Shown: positions 8,390 to 16,937 of the stretch, piece by piece
Numbering within the stretch: the first letter of the stretch is position 1
Layout: every line of letters starts with the position of its first letter
Origin: UBA4416 sp040389965
Lineage (GTDB): Bacteria > Bacteroidota > Bacteroidia > B-17B0 > Aurantibacillaceae
DNA: 64,000 nucleotides
Reading direction: 5' to 3'
Assembly: GCA_040389965.1 (NCBI GenBank)
Contig: JAZJZF010000023.1
Span: forward strand, 80,661 to 144,660
Program-made: the position numbers and the translations under genes
The notes under the pieces: model-generated
Databases searched by the model: none
What the model was told of the DNA's origin: nothing
Seen by the model: only the letters and a program-made list of their open reading frames with translations

Positions 8390-9400
8390 TTAAATTGAAA
8401 TGGTTGTATAATCACTCATGCTAATGTCCAGCGCCTTTCCTTTTACTTCTGCGCCTTCGCCTATCATACTATTGGAAATATTGATGCCGTTTAATTTTGT
8501 GTTAGTCTGTACAATACTGTTTTTAATAATAACATCAGTGAGTTTACAGCCTGCACCAATGGAAGCATGAGGGCCTACGATTGAATTTTTAAGGACTACA
8601 TTGTCTCCAATATAACAAGGCTCAATGATAAGGCTGTTTTCGATGACCGTATTTTTGCCTTTAAGAATTGCTTTGTCTTTATCAAATTCCAGTACACGTT
8701 GGTTGGTATAAACAGTGGCATCTTTATTTCCGCAATCGAGCCATTCGGTAACTTTGCCCGGTGTAAAGGCGATGCCTTTTTGTTTCATGTTCTCAAGGGC
8801 ATTGGTAAGCTGGAACTCTCCTTTTTCGGTAATGTTATTATCTAAAAGGTATTGTAATTCTTTTTTAAGATTGTCGCCATCTTTAAAATAATAGATGCCA
8901 ATAATGGCGAGGTTACTTACAAAGCTTGTTGGTTTTTCTACAAAATCGGTTATAACACCGGCGCCGTTTAATTTTACCACACCAAACTGGCTAGGGTCTT
9001 CAATACCCTGTACCCAAATAACGCCTTCCTGATTGGTATCCATTACAAAATCAGCTTTAAAAAGTGTATCGGCAAAGGCTACTACGGTTTTCCCGGTAAT
9101 GGATTCTTTGGCGCACATAATGGCGTGAGCAGTTCCAAGGGCTTTTTCCTGGTAGCAAATGGTTCCTTTTGCGCCCTGTTCGTTAGCTATTTTTACAAGG
9201 TTTTCTTCTACCTCTTTTCCAAAATCGGGGCCTATGATAAAGGCGATTTCGTCAACTTTTTCGCCACAAACTTTGGTTATATCTTCTACAAGTCTTTGTA
9301 CTATTGGTTTTCCGGCAACATGGATTAAGGGTTTAGGAACTGTAAGGGTATGAGGCCTCATACGTTTACCTTTTCCAGCCATAGGGATAATGATCTTCAT
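8390..9400 (-). CDS. sugar-phosphate nucleotidyltransferase with left-handed beta-helix tail
   Basis: A nucleotidyltransferase that activates a sugar-1-phosphate to an NDP-sugar. The nucleotide-binding loop is MAGKGKRMRPHT near the N terminus; PKPLIHVAGKPI and the VAFADTLF aspartate region follow. The last third has hexapeptide repeats (IGDNVVLKNSIVG, IGAGCKLTD) forming a left-handed beta helix, so it resembles GlmU or RmlA-long types without being assignable to one substrate. ATG 9400 is chosen because it directly starts the Rossmann strand MKIIIPM; the longer reading at 9433 adds 11 unrelated residues and covers a -7-like box. Confidence 0.88.
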   Translation of the reverse strand: MKIIIPMAGKGKRMRPHTLTVPKPLIHVAGKPIVQRLVEDITKVCGEKVDEIAFIIGPDFGKEVEENLVKIANEQGAKGTICYQEKALGTAHAIMCAKESITGKTVVAFADTLFKADFVMDTNQEGVIWVQGIEDPSQFGVVKLNGAGVITDFVEKPTSFVSNLAIIGIYYFKDGDNLKKELQYLLDNNITEKGEFQLTNALENMKQKGIAFTPGKVTEWLDCGNKDATVYTNQRVLEFDKDKAILKGKNTVIENSLIIEPCYIGDNVVLKNSIVGPHASIGAGCKLTDVIIKNSIVQTNTKLNGINISNSMIGEGAEVKGKALDISMSDYTTISI

Positions 9401-9430
9401 AATTTTGTTAAAATCTGTAATAAATAGAAA

Positions 9431-9438
9431 CAAATATA
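9431..9438 (-). promoter_or_regulatory. putative -7 box (TATATTTG) of the nucleotidyltransferase operon
   Basis: On the minus strand TATATTTG fits TAnnTTTG and lies about 30 bases before ATG 9400. It would drive the four-gene run ending with the EnvC-like gene. No clear -33 TTG was found. Confidence 0.4.
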
Positions 9439-9574
9439 GTATTAAAAAGCGGAGAAAATACCAAATTTATAAGGCTTGTAAACAGGCTAGTGCTCACATC
9501 CCGAGTTATTTGTAAATTTTAACAATTAACAAGTTTGGCTGGTTAAAGACTAATTTAAATGGTATTTGAAATCT

Positions 9575-9607
9575 AAAAAAGCTACTGTTTTTTCAGTAGC
9601 TTTTTTT
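9575..9607 (-). terminator. rho-independent terminator after the SDR gene
   Basis: Stem AGCTACTG/CAGTAGCT with a T-rich loop, flanked by A6 on the left and T7 on the right, so it can work in both directions. It lies just beyond the SDR stop codon on the minus strand. Confidence 0.85.
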
Positions 9608-9622
9608 AAGGAGAATGAGAAA

Positions 9623-10411
9623 TTAAAGATTGGCAGTTCTCCCACCATCAACGGGTAAATTGATACCGTTAATGTAAGAGGCTGCAGGTGATGCTAAAAA
9701 GGCAACTGCATTGGCTACTTCTGAAGCTTCTGCAAAACGACCCATAGGGATTTCTGACAGCATTTCGTTGGTTACTTCATCTAAAGCATGTCCGGTTTTT
9801 GTGGATTTGTTTTCGATGATTGTTTTCAGTCGTACTGTAGCTGTTGCACCCGGCAGTACATTGTTAACCGTTATGTTAAATTTACCAAGCTCGTTGGCCA
9901 GAGTCTTACTCCAGTTGGCAACGGCAGCACGTATCGTATTAGATACTCCAAGGTTTGGCAAAGGTGCTTTTACGGAGGTTGAAATAATATTGATAATGCG
10001 CCCGTATTTGGCGTTTTTCATATGCTCTACGCAGGCCTGTACCAAAATGTGATTACAGATGAGGTGGTTATTAAATGCAGATAAAAACTCTTCTGTTTTA
10101 GCTGAGGTAATAGGGCCGGATGGCGGGCCACCGGTATTATTTACAAGAATATGTACTCCCGGTTGACGTTGCAGATAAGCTTCTACAATTTGTTTTAATT
10201 CATCGGGTTTAGAAAAATCAACACATAAGTATGAATGCAGTTGGCCTGCACCGGTGCTTAATTCCAGTTTGGTGGCTTTTAAGGCTTCTTCGTTGCGGGC
10301 TACTAATGTTACTGCTGCGCCTAAATTTGCCAGTTCAATGGCAATGGCTTTACCTATACCTTGTGTGCTCCCGCATACAATGGCTTGTTTATTTTTTAAA
10401 TCTAAATTCAT
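9623..10411 (-). CDS. SDR-family NAD(P)-binding oxidoreductase with non-canonical active site
   Basis: A 262-residue short-chain dehydrogenase/reductase-like protein. The cofactor loop is GSTQGIG, the structural NNTGG motif is present, and the tail LPVDGGRTANL is typical. The catalytic Tyr-xxx-Lys is not seen: where YxASK would be, the sequence reads SNTIRAAV, so Tyr appears as Ser and Lys as Arg. The upstream serine region (IISTS) remains. A subfamily of FabG-like proteins with this SNxxR pattern exists, so it may be a natural variant with altered chemistry. ATG 10411 is chosen because SDRs start close to the first strand. Confidence 0.85.
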   Translation of the reverse strand: MNLDLKNKQAIVCGSTQGIGKAIAIELANLGAAVTLVARNEEALKATKLELSTGAGQLHSYLCVDFSKPDELKQIVEAYLQRQPGVHILVNNTGGPPSGPITSAKTEEFLSAFNNHLICNHILVQACVEHMKNAKYGRIINIISTSVKAPLPNLGVSNTIRAAVANWSKTLANELGKFNITVNNVLPGATATVRLKTIIENKSTKTGHALDEVTNEMLSEIPMGRFAEASEVANAVAFLASPAASYINGINLPVDGGRTANL

Positions 10412-10510
10412 AGAGGATACAAATAAGTTACGAATATACAAATTGGATTACGAATTATATAAATTAGAATAAAGAAGCTGCTTCTTATTTCTTTTAAATT
10501 GATTGTTTTG

Positions 10511-10536
10511 GTTCTCGACTCCGCTCGCGATGACGG
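10511..10536. repeat. short GC-rich dispersed-repeat-like motif
   Basis: TTCTCGACTCCGCTCGCGATGACGG, in AT-rich spacer between SDR and tadA, resembles the CTCGACT..GCTCG..ATGAC family of dispersed repeats seen in many bacterial intergenic regions. Only one copy was noticed in this window. Confidence 0.35.
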
Positions 10537-10581
10537 AAAACTTCGACATTTTGACCCTCTGCTTGACAATATTCTATTATT

Positions 10582-10610
10582 AAAAAGGTCGAACAACATT
10601 GCTCGACTTT
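10582..10610 (-). terminator. rho-independent terminator after tadA
   Basis: Read on the minus strand, AAAGTCGAGCAA pairs imperfectly with TTGTTCGACCTTT and is followed by more T. It is 18 bases beyond the tadA stop and ends the tadA/DUF1684/LURP-one/gltX run. Confidence 0.65.
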
Positions 10611-10627
10611 CTCATTTTTCTTTGCAG

Positions 10628-11074
10628 TTAATTTTTCCTTTTTGATGCAAAAAACTCTTTTAATATTGCGGAGCATTCTTGCTCTAAAACTCCATTAATC
10701 ACAGTAGTTTTAGGATGGAGTATGTTTTGGGCAATTTTTGTAAAACCTCTTTTTTCATCGCTGGCGCCATATACTATTTTTGTAATATGTGTCCAATGCA
10801 AAGCGCCTGCGCACATAGGGCATGGTTCAAGCGTTACATAAAGGGTACAGTCATTTAAATATTTTCCGCCAATGGCATTGGCAGCAGAAGTAATAACCTG
10901 CATTTCGGCATGCGCTGTTACATCGTTTAAGCGTTCGGTATAATTATGAGCCCTTGCAATAATTTTATTATTGGCTACTATTACGGCGCCCACCGGAACT
11001 TCATCGGCCTGAAATGCTTTCTGTGCTTCTTTCAGGGCCTCGTTCATAAAGTATTCATCCGAATAGAGTTCCAT
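10628..11074 (-). CDS. tadA: tRNA-specific adenosine deaminase TadA
   Basis: Deaminates the wobble adenosine of tRNA-Arg(ACG) to inosine. The 148-residue protein has the zinc site and proton shuttle HAE (His55, Glu57) and PCPMC (Cys85, Cys88) with the usual spacing. The N-terminal DEYFMNEALKEA helix is typical for TadA. The family also includes guanine deaminase-like enzymes, but the length and lack of extensions favour TadA. It follows the DUF1684 gene by 3 bp and is the last gene of the run. Confidence 0.9.
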   Translation of the reverse strand: MELYSDEYFMNEALKEAQKAFQADEVPVGAVIVANNKIIARAHNYTERLNDVTAHAEMQVITSAANAIGGKYLNDCTLYVTLEPCPMCAGALHWTHITKIVYGASDEKRGFTKIAQNILHPKTTVINGVLEQECSAILKEFFASKRKN

Positions 11075-11077
11075 CTT

Positions 11078-11677
11078 TTAATGTTCTGTAGGTGCTTTAA
11101 CGCCTGCTTTAATTTGAACAGGCAAAGTGTTTTCGATAGGTGTGATAGGGCAGGAAAAACGATCAGAATAGGCACAGTAGGGATTATAGGCTTTATTAAA
11201 ATCGCATACGATCGTTTTGCCGGCTGGGATAGTAAGGTCTATAAACCGACCGCCACCATAAGTTTCCACGGAATTGGTAAGGTCTTTAAATGGCAGGAAC
11301 AAATAGTTTTTGTAAGCTTCTAATTTTATGAGATCAAGGCTTTGGTACACATTCAGCTTCATGTTTTTTCCGTTAATGGAAAATGACACTTCTCCATATT
11401 TCAGATAGTCTCTGGCTTCTCCTTTGGTAGTAGTCATCTTAAACGGCTTTTCGTTTGGTGTTCTCAAAAAAGCAGCGGTTACGCGATAGGTGAGGTCAAT
11501 AGGATAAAAATCATGACCCTTAAATATAAGTCTTTTTTCTTTGGATAAGGGAGAATGCAGGCTATCCATATAATCTGTATTCAGTATGTTTTGAAAAGAA
11601 AGGATATCTTCCTTTTCATTCTGTGCAAAAGAAAAAGAAGAGATAAAAAACAGAACTGCGAGTATAGGATATTTCAT
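11078..11677 (-). CDS. DUF1684 secreted protein
   Basis: A 199-residue protein with a signal peptide ending at FSFAQ. The C-terminal YNPYCAYSDRFSCPITP block, with paired aromatic and cysteine residues, is the hallmark of DUF1684. The function is not known. It lies 3 bp upstream of tadA and 4 bp after the LURP-one-like gene, so it is probably in one transcript with translation genes, without an evident shared role. Confidence 0.87.
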   Translation of the reverse strand: MKYPILAVLFFISSFSFAQNEKEDILSFQNILNTDYMDSLHSPLSKEKRLIFKGHDFYPIDLTYRVTAAFLRTPNEKPFKMTTTKGEARDYLKYGEVSFSINGKNMKLNVYQSLDLIKLEAYKNYLFLPFKDLTNSVETYGGGRFIDLTIPAGKTIVCDFNKAYNPYCAYSDRFSCPITPIENTLPVQIKAGVKAPTEH

Positions 11678-11681
11678 AGAC

Positions 11682-12269
11682 TTACTCTTTTAATACCATA
11701 TCAATGCACATGACAGCCGCCATGATCAGAATGCGTGTATTGTCTTCTTTTTTTGTAGAATCATTAATAGATAAAATATAATTATCTGCTGTTGTAAATA
11801 ATTCTTTACCAATACCGGCCCATTTTTTTGTAACCTGTGCCAGTTCTGTATTGCCCTGCATAAATTTAAAATCCCAGCTGGTCCATTTGCCTTTTAAAGT
11901 ACATAATACATTGTCCTGAGGATCGAGCACATCAAACTTCCCGCCAATAGAAAAGAATTTTTGTTTAAAGCGTCCTACAAGGTTATGGTGTTCATCAAAT
12001 ACTTCTACAGTAGACAGAAATAAAGAAAAGCCACGTTTCACTTCAAGCACAGGTTCTCCTTTGGCCGATTTAATTTCTACATGAAAGGGGGTCATCCTTT
12101 TATAATCGGTAAAGCGGAACATTTTGGTAAAAAAACCTAATTGTTCTTCTCGACAGTTCATTAATAATTCTTTGGTATCCGGATTATAAATATCAAAGTT
12201 ATTGGCTGCTTTAAACATACCAACATGTTCCTTAATAAAGAACAGATTTTGTTTTAATAATGAATGCAT
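11682..12269 (-). CDS. LURP-one/phospholipid-scramblase-like protein
   Basis: A 195-residue protein without signal peptide, with the repeated beta-strand pattern of the LURP-one/Tubby-like fold: FDIYNPDTKELL, VEVFDEHHNLVGRF and FDVLDPQDNVLCTLKG. Bacterial members are annotated as scramblase-like, but biochemical roles are unknown. A C-terminal hydrophobic helix (ILIMAAVMCIDMVL) matches the membrane-inserting helix of this fold. It is 12 bp downstream of gltX. Confidence 0.75.
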   Translation of the reverse strand: MHSLLKQNLFFIKEHVGMFKAANNFDIYNPDTKELLMNCREEQLGFFTKMFRFTDYKRMTPFHVEIKSAKGEPVLEVKRGFSLFLSTVEVFDEHHNLVGRFKQKFFSIGGKFDVLDPQDNVLCTLKGKWTSWDFKFMQGNTELAQVTKKWAGIGKELFTTADNYILSINDSTKKEDNTRILIMAAVMCIDMVLKE

Positions 12270-12279
12270 ACGTTTTAAA

Positions 12280-13797
12280 TTATAATTTAGATAAAGCCGT
12301 TTTTAATCGTGCAATTACTTCGTCTTTTCCCAGTAATGCCAACATGTCGAATAACTGTGCACCACCGGCAACACCTGTTGTTAATACGCGTACTAATTGC
12401 ATATCTATTTTACCTAATTCGGGTTCAACTGCGGCAAATAAATCATGAATGGAAGTAATGCTCCAAACATCCAGAGCAGCTAATTTTTCAGTTAATTTGG
12501 TATAGGTAGCTTTGGAGTTTTCATTCCATTTTTTAGCCATTACTTTTTCATCGTAGCTTGTTGGTGTTACAAAAAAGTAAGACCCCAAATCGTAAAACTC
12601 ATTTACAAAATGTGCTTTTTCTTTTATCAGCCTGCAAAATTCAGCTACAAATACTTTGTCTTTTTTAATGCCTTTGGCTTCCAGTAATGGGCTTACGGCA
12701 TCGGCCAATTGCTCATCGGTTTGCATTCTCAGGTATTGCTGGTTGAACCATTTTGTTTTTTCAGGGTCGAATTTAGCACCTGATTTATTAACGCGTTCAA
12801 ACGAAAAATTCTCGATCAATTCCTGTTTGCTCATAATTTCCCTGTTATCGCCGGGGTTCCAACCAAGCAGGGCAAGCATATTAATAAAAGCTTCCGGCAT
12901 AAAGCCCGATTCTTTATAGCCTACATAATCTGTTTTATCTCTTGGATCGTGCCAGTTTAAAGGAAACATTGGCAACCCTGATTTATCGCGTTTCGATAAT
13001 TTCCCGTTGCCGTCAGGCTTTAAGATCAATGGTAAGTGTGCCAGTTGCGGCATCTGATCTTCCAGACCTAAATAACGGTAAATTAAAATATGTGATGGAG
13101 CACTTGGCAACCATTCTTCACCACGCACAGCATGCGTGATCTTCATTTCAATATCGTCTACAATATGCGCCAAATGATAGGTTGGCATGCCATCACTTTT
13201 TAATAATACTTTATCATCTACCTGTGAGGAGTTAACGGTCACCCATCCACGGATAATATCATGAAAACGAATCTCCTCGTTGCGGGGTACTTTTAAACGT
13301 ACTACATGAGGTGCACCACTTTCTATTAATTTTTTTACTTCGTCCTCAGGTAACGTTAATGAGTTACGCATGTTTTGACGCGTAATGGCGTTGTATTGCG
13401 GAGCTACTACTTTGGCAGCTTCCAGGCGTTTACGCATCTCATCCAGTTCTTCGGAGGTATCAAAGGCAATATAGGCATGACCTGGTGCAATAAGTTGATC
13501 GGCATATTTTTTATAAATGCCTAGTTCTTTACGTTCGCTTTGGCGGTAAGGGGTGTAGGGGCCATCGCCAAAACCCACACCTTCGTTTGGTTCTATACCA
13601 CACCATTTAAGCGCGCTTATGATATAATCTTCGGCACCTTCTACATAGCGTGTCTGGTCAGTATCTTCAATACGCAGCACAAAATCGCCGCCATGTTTTT
13701 TTGCAAATAAATAACTAAATAGGGCAGTGCGTACACCACCCATATGTAAGCCTCCCGTTGGACTGGGAGCAAAACGTAATCGCACTTTCTTTTCCAT
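12280..13797 (-). CDS. gltX: glutamate--tRNA ligase
   Basis: Class I aminoacyl-tRNA synthetase charging tRNA-Glu. The HIGH-type motif is in PSPTGGLHMGG, with RFAPSPTG just upstream and the RIEDTDQTR block following. The KMSKS-type loop is GKLSKRD. About 505 residues, which is normal. ATG 13797 is preferred over an in-frame TTG at 13806. A -7-like box lies immediately upstream, so transcription would start close to the start codon. First gene of the run through LURP-one, DUF1684 and tadA. Confidence 0.96.
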   Translation of the reverse strand: MEKKVRLRFAPSPTGGLHMGGVRTALFSYLFAKKHGGDFVLRIEDTDQTRYVEGAEDYIISALKWCGIEPNEGVGFGDGPYTPYRQSERKELGIYKKYADQLIAPGHAYIAFDTSEELDEMRKRLEAAKVVAPQYNAITRQNMRNSLTLPEDEVKKLIESGAPHVVRLKVPRNEEIRFHDIIRGWVTVNSSQVDDKVLLKSDGMPTYHLAHIVDDIEMKITHAVRGEEWLPSAPSHILIYRYLGLEDQMPQLAHLPLILKPDGNGKLSKRDKSGLPMFPLNWHDPRDKTDYVGYKESGFMPEAFINMLALLGWNPGDNREIMSKQELIENFSFERVNKSGAKFDPEKTKWFNQQYLRMQTDEQLADAVSPLLEAKGIKKDKVFVAEFCRLIKEKAHFVNEFYDLGSYFFVTPTSYDEKVMAKKWNENSKATYTKLTEKLAALDVWSITSIHDLFAAVEPELGKIDMQLVRVLTTGVAGGAQLFDMLALLGKDEVIARLKTALSKL

Positions 13798-13803
13798 AGG
13801 GTG

Positions 13804-13811
13804 CAAAGATA
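13804..13811 (-). promoter_or_regulatory. putative -7 box (TATCTTTG) of gltX
   Basis: TATCTTTG on the minus strand, 6 bases before ATG 13797, predicts a very short or absent leader. The motif matches TAnnTTTG exactly. Confidence 0.45.
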
Positions 13812-13919
13812 ATTATAAAATTTAAGTTTGATAAGTTTATGTTTATTTCAAAAAAACCACTAGTTTTAGATGAATGAATTAGTAAAAATTTAAATAGCTG
13901 ATAAAAAACTACTGCCTCT

Positions 13920-15917
13920 ATGAAAATGTACACTAAAATCCTGAAATATATCTTCGTGCTTTATGGTATGTGTTTTTGGGAAGCATCATTTTCGCAGGAT
14001 TTAAATGTAGATTCATGTCTCCGGGTGTTGCCAACTTTAAAAGACGATACCAACAAAGTTATATTACTGAATAAAATTGCCTGGGATATCGCGTATACCA
14101 ATCTCCAGAAAGGAATTGACTATTCGATACAAAGTTATGAGCTGGCAAAAAAATTAAATTACGAACGCATTTATGCCCGTATTTGTAATACGCAGGGCTC
14201 TATTTATGCCGATATGGCTGAAGTTCCCAAAGCCCTTAATATATACCTGGAAGGGTTAAAGTATACCAAAAAGTATAATCAACAGGGACTGAGCGCGGCT
14301 TTATATAATTCGCTGGGCAATTTATATGGAACAACCGGAGAGATGAGAAAGGCACAGTCTTATTATCTTTTGAGTGTGGCTGCATATGCAAAAGGGCATC
14401 CCGGCAAATTCCCTGTGGCGGCATATAGTAATATAGCGGGGACTTATACAAAGCTGGATATGCTGGATAGTGCCATGTATTATATTAACCTGTGCCTGGA
14501 TTATCATTTAAAAAATAAAGATAAAAGCGGCCTGGCTAATAATTACATTTCTCTTTCCGAGATTTATTTTGAACAAAAAGAGAAAGAAAAATGTTTAACT
14601 GCAGCCCGCGAGGCCGTTAATACTGCAAAAGAAATGGGTGATGAGTATACGTTATCGCACGCCTATGTGCAGTTGGGAAGCGCTTTAGATTTGAACGATA
14701 AAAATCAGGAGGCTTTTGAAGCCGTAAATGAAGCTATTACCTCTGCCAAAAAAACGGGCGATATGCCTGCGTTAGAGCTGGCTACCCAGTATTTAAGCCA
14801 GATTTATGAGAAAACGGGGGACTATAAGAATAGCCTTAAATTTTATAAAGAATATAAAATATACCAGGATAGTTCGTTGAACAAAGAAGGTATCCAACAG
14901 GTTAAAAATGCGGAAGCAAAATATGAAAGTGAAAAAAAGCAAAAAGAAATTGAATTGCTGGGAGAGAAACAAAAGCTGAACGATGCGGAAAGCCAAAAGA
15001 GAAAGGTATACCTGTATGCCGCATTCATAGGCATTATTGCACTTGCCTTTGTATTGGTTATTTTGTACAGGAATAATTTATTGAAGCAGAAAACAAACAA
15101 AAACCTGGAAGCATTTAATAAAGAAATTAATCATCAGAAAGAACTGGTTGAAGTAAAGAATAAGGAAATAACCGATAGTATTAATTACGCCAGGCGTATT
15201 CAGCAAAGTATTTTAACAAGCGATCAGTATTTTAAAAAACATACAGCAGATTTTTTTATTTTATTCAAACCAAAAGATATTGTGAGCGGCGATTTTTACT
15301 GGGCATTGAATTATGAAAATAAATTAATGGTAATGACCGCAGATTGCACAGGACATGGTGTGCCTGGCGCGATGATGAGTATGATGGGTGTTAATTTTTT
15401 AAATGAAATTGTAAACGAGAAAAAAATTACGGATCCTGCGGCTGTTTTAAATCAGCTAAGAAAAGATATTGTAAAGGCTTTAAACCCTGAGGGCAGTTTA
15501 ATGGAAGCTAAAGATGGCATGGATTGCAGTTTCTGTAGTTTTGACATGGGTAAGCTGAAATTAACGTATGCCAATGCAAATAATCCTTTTTATATTATTC
15601 GGAACAACGAAGTTATTATTTCCGAATTAAATAAAATGCCCATTGGTGCCGGACATAATTCTGATGAGTTGTTTAAGGATTTTGAAATAACGCTTCAAAA
15701 AGGAGATCTTGTGATTTCCTTTACAGATGGCTATGCCGACCAGTTTGGCGGGCCTAAAGGAAAGAAATTTAAATACAAGCAACTGGAAGAATTACTTTTA
15801 GTCAACGCACATTTACCAATGAATGAGATCAAGCAAAAGTTGAATGATACTATTGAAATGTGGAAAGGTAATCTGGAGCAAGTGGATGACATTTGCCTGC
15901 TTGGCATCAGAATTTAA
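13920..15917 (+). CDS. TPR sensor with C-terminal SpoIIE-type PP2C phosphatase
   Basis: A 665-residue membrane-anchored Ser/Thr phosphatase. A signal peptide leads into periplasmic TPR repeats (about 60-320). These are followed by a coiled coil, one membrane helix (about 362-384), a second coiled coil containing the DSINYARRIQQSI linker, and a cytoplasmic SpoIIE domain (about 440-665). The metal-binding aspartates are in VSGDFYW, TADCTGHG and SFTDGYADQ. Such proteins probably dephosphorylate anti-sigma-antagonist or SiaC-type partners in response to a periplasmic signal. Possible partners are the SiaB-like kinase at the window start and the STAS-like protein at 47.8 kb, but both are distant. 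Confidence 0.88.
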   Translation: MKMYTKILKYIFVLYGMCFWEASFSQDLNVDSCLRVLPTLKDDTNKVILLNKIAWDIAYTNLQKGIDYSIQSYELAKKLNYERIYARICNTQGSIYADMAEVPKALNIYLEGLKYTKKYNQQGLSAALYNSLGNLYGTTGEMRKAQSYYLLSVAAYAKGHPGKFPVAAYSNIAGTYTKLDMLDSAMYYINLCLDYHLKNKDKSGLANNYISLSEIYFEQKEKEKCLTAAREAVNTAKEMGDEYTLSHAYVQLGSALDLNDKNQEAFEAVNEAITSAKKTGDMPALELATQYLSQIYEKTGDYKNSLKFYKEYKIYQDSSLNKEGIQQVKNAEAKYESEKKQKEIELLGEKQKLNDAESQKRKVYLYAAFIGIIALAFVLVILYRNNLLKQKTNKNLEAFNKEINHQKELVEVKNKEITDSINYARRIQQSILTSDQYFKKHTADFFILFKPKDIVSGDFYWALNYENKLMVMTADCTGHGVPGAMMSMMGVNFLNEIVNEKKITDPAAVLNQLRKDIVKALNPEGSLMEAKDGMDCSFCSFDMGKLKLTYANANNPFYIIRNNEVIISELNKMPIGAGHNSDELFKDFEITLQKGDLVISFTDGYADQFGGPKGKKFKYKQLEELLLVNAHLPMNEIKQKLNDTIEMWKGNLEQVDDICLLGIRI

Positions 15918-15952
15918 GGATAAACAATTAACTAATTTAATACGATTTTAAT

Positions 15953-16936
15953 ATGGCGTCAGCAACTACCAATGGTTTTAATCCATTCTTATTTTATAGT
16001 GCTCAACTGCAAAACTTACTCACTAAAGCCGCAAAGCAAAAAGATCCTGCTTTATGGCTTTATAAAAACGGAGCGCGTTCTACATTGTTTATGCTGGAGT
16101 CTTTAACAAGGCTTCATAAAAATGCGTTCGAGGAAAAACTGTTCGAAAAATGGAACAAGCGGTTTAAAAAACTGGAAGATGTTTTGGGGCAAATAGATGA
16201 TTATGATGCATTGGAAAAAACCTTTAAATCAAATAAAAAAGTTTCGAAAGAAGTTATAAAGTATTATACGGTACACAAAGAAAACTACCTTGAAAAGCTT
16301 AATAGGCGCCTGGCAACAAAAGACTGGCTGAATGAGAAAGTGCTTTCGTTTGACCAAAAACTAAATGAATTTGAAGTGACGTATGACGAGCATTATATAA
16401 GCGAACTGCGTATTGCCATGGAAGATGAAATTGACGAGATTTTATATTTCACTTTAAAATCGGATTACCGCTTTACTAAAATTGAAGAGCAGGTGCATGA
16501 AATCAGACGTAAGCTGCGTTGGCTGAGTATATACGTACAAGCCTTGCGTGGCTTAATTCAATTGAAAAAATCGGGCAAAAGGAAAAAATTTGCCATCAAT
16601 TATTTCACGAAAGACATTCTTAATTCGCCCTATAATAAAGTAATAGCGAAGCCAAAAAATGCTGCTATCGTTGAATTTGACAGCGATTCTTTTTTTGCCT
16701 TAAGCTGGATCATTAGTGAACTTGGGAAACAAAAAGATATTCTATTAAATCTTTATCAGTTAAGAGACGCTATTTACGTAACGGAAGAGCTTAATAAGGA
16801 AGATGCTACGAAAAAAGCCATTGCTATCATGGGATTGAAAGCTACTGTAGAAGAAGATGTTTTAAAAGAAGCATCCCGTTTAATTGAAATATTTATTGCA
16901 AAAGATAAAATGCTCGACCATTTGATCGTTAAATGA
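15953..16936 (+). CDS. CHAD-like helical protein
   Basis: A 327-residue all-helical, highly charged protein without signal peptide. The pattern HEIRRKLRWLSIYVQAL and the early ARSTLFMLESLTRLHK/QIDDYDAL segment resemble the paired helical bundles of CHAD domains, which bind polyphosphate through conserved His/Arg/Lys. The similarity is by eye and partial, so the call is tentative. It starts 35 bp after the SpoIIE phosphatase and may be co-transcribed with it. It converges on the C25 gene with a 1-bp gap. Confidence 0.5.
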   Translation: MASATTNGFNPFLFYSAQLQNLLTKAAKQKDPALWLYKNGARSTLFMLESLTRLHKNAFEEKLFEKWNKRFKKLEDVLGQIDDYDALEKTFKSNKKVSKEVIKYYTVHKENYLEKLNRRLATKDWLNEKVLSFDQKLNEFEVTYDEHYISELRIAMEDEIDEILYFTLKSDYRFTKIEEQVHEIRRKLRWLSIYVQALRGLIQLKKSGKRKKFAINYFTKDILNSPYNKVIAKPKNAAIVEFDSDSFFALSWIISELGKQKDILLNLYQLRDAIYVTEELNKEDATKKAIAIMGLKATVEEDVLKEASRLIEIFIAKDKMLDHLIVK

Positions 16937-16937
16937 T

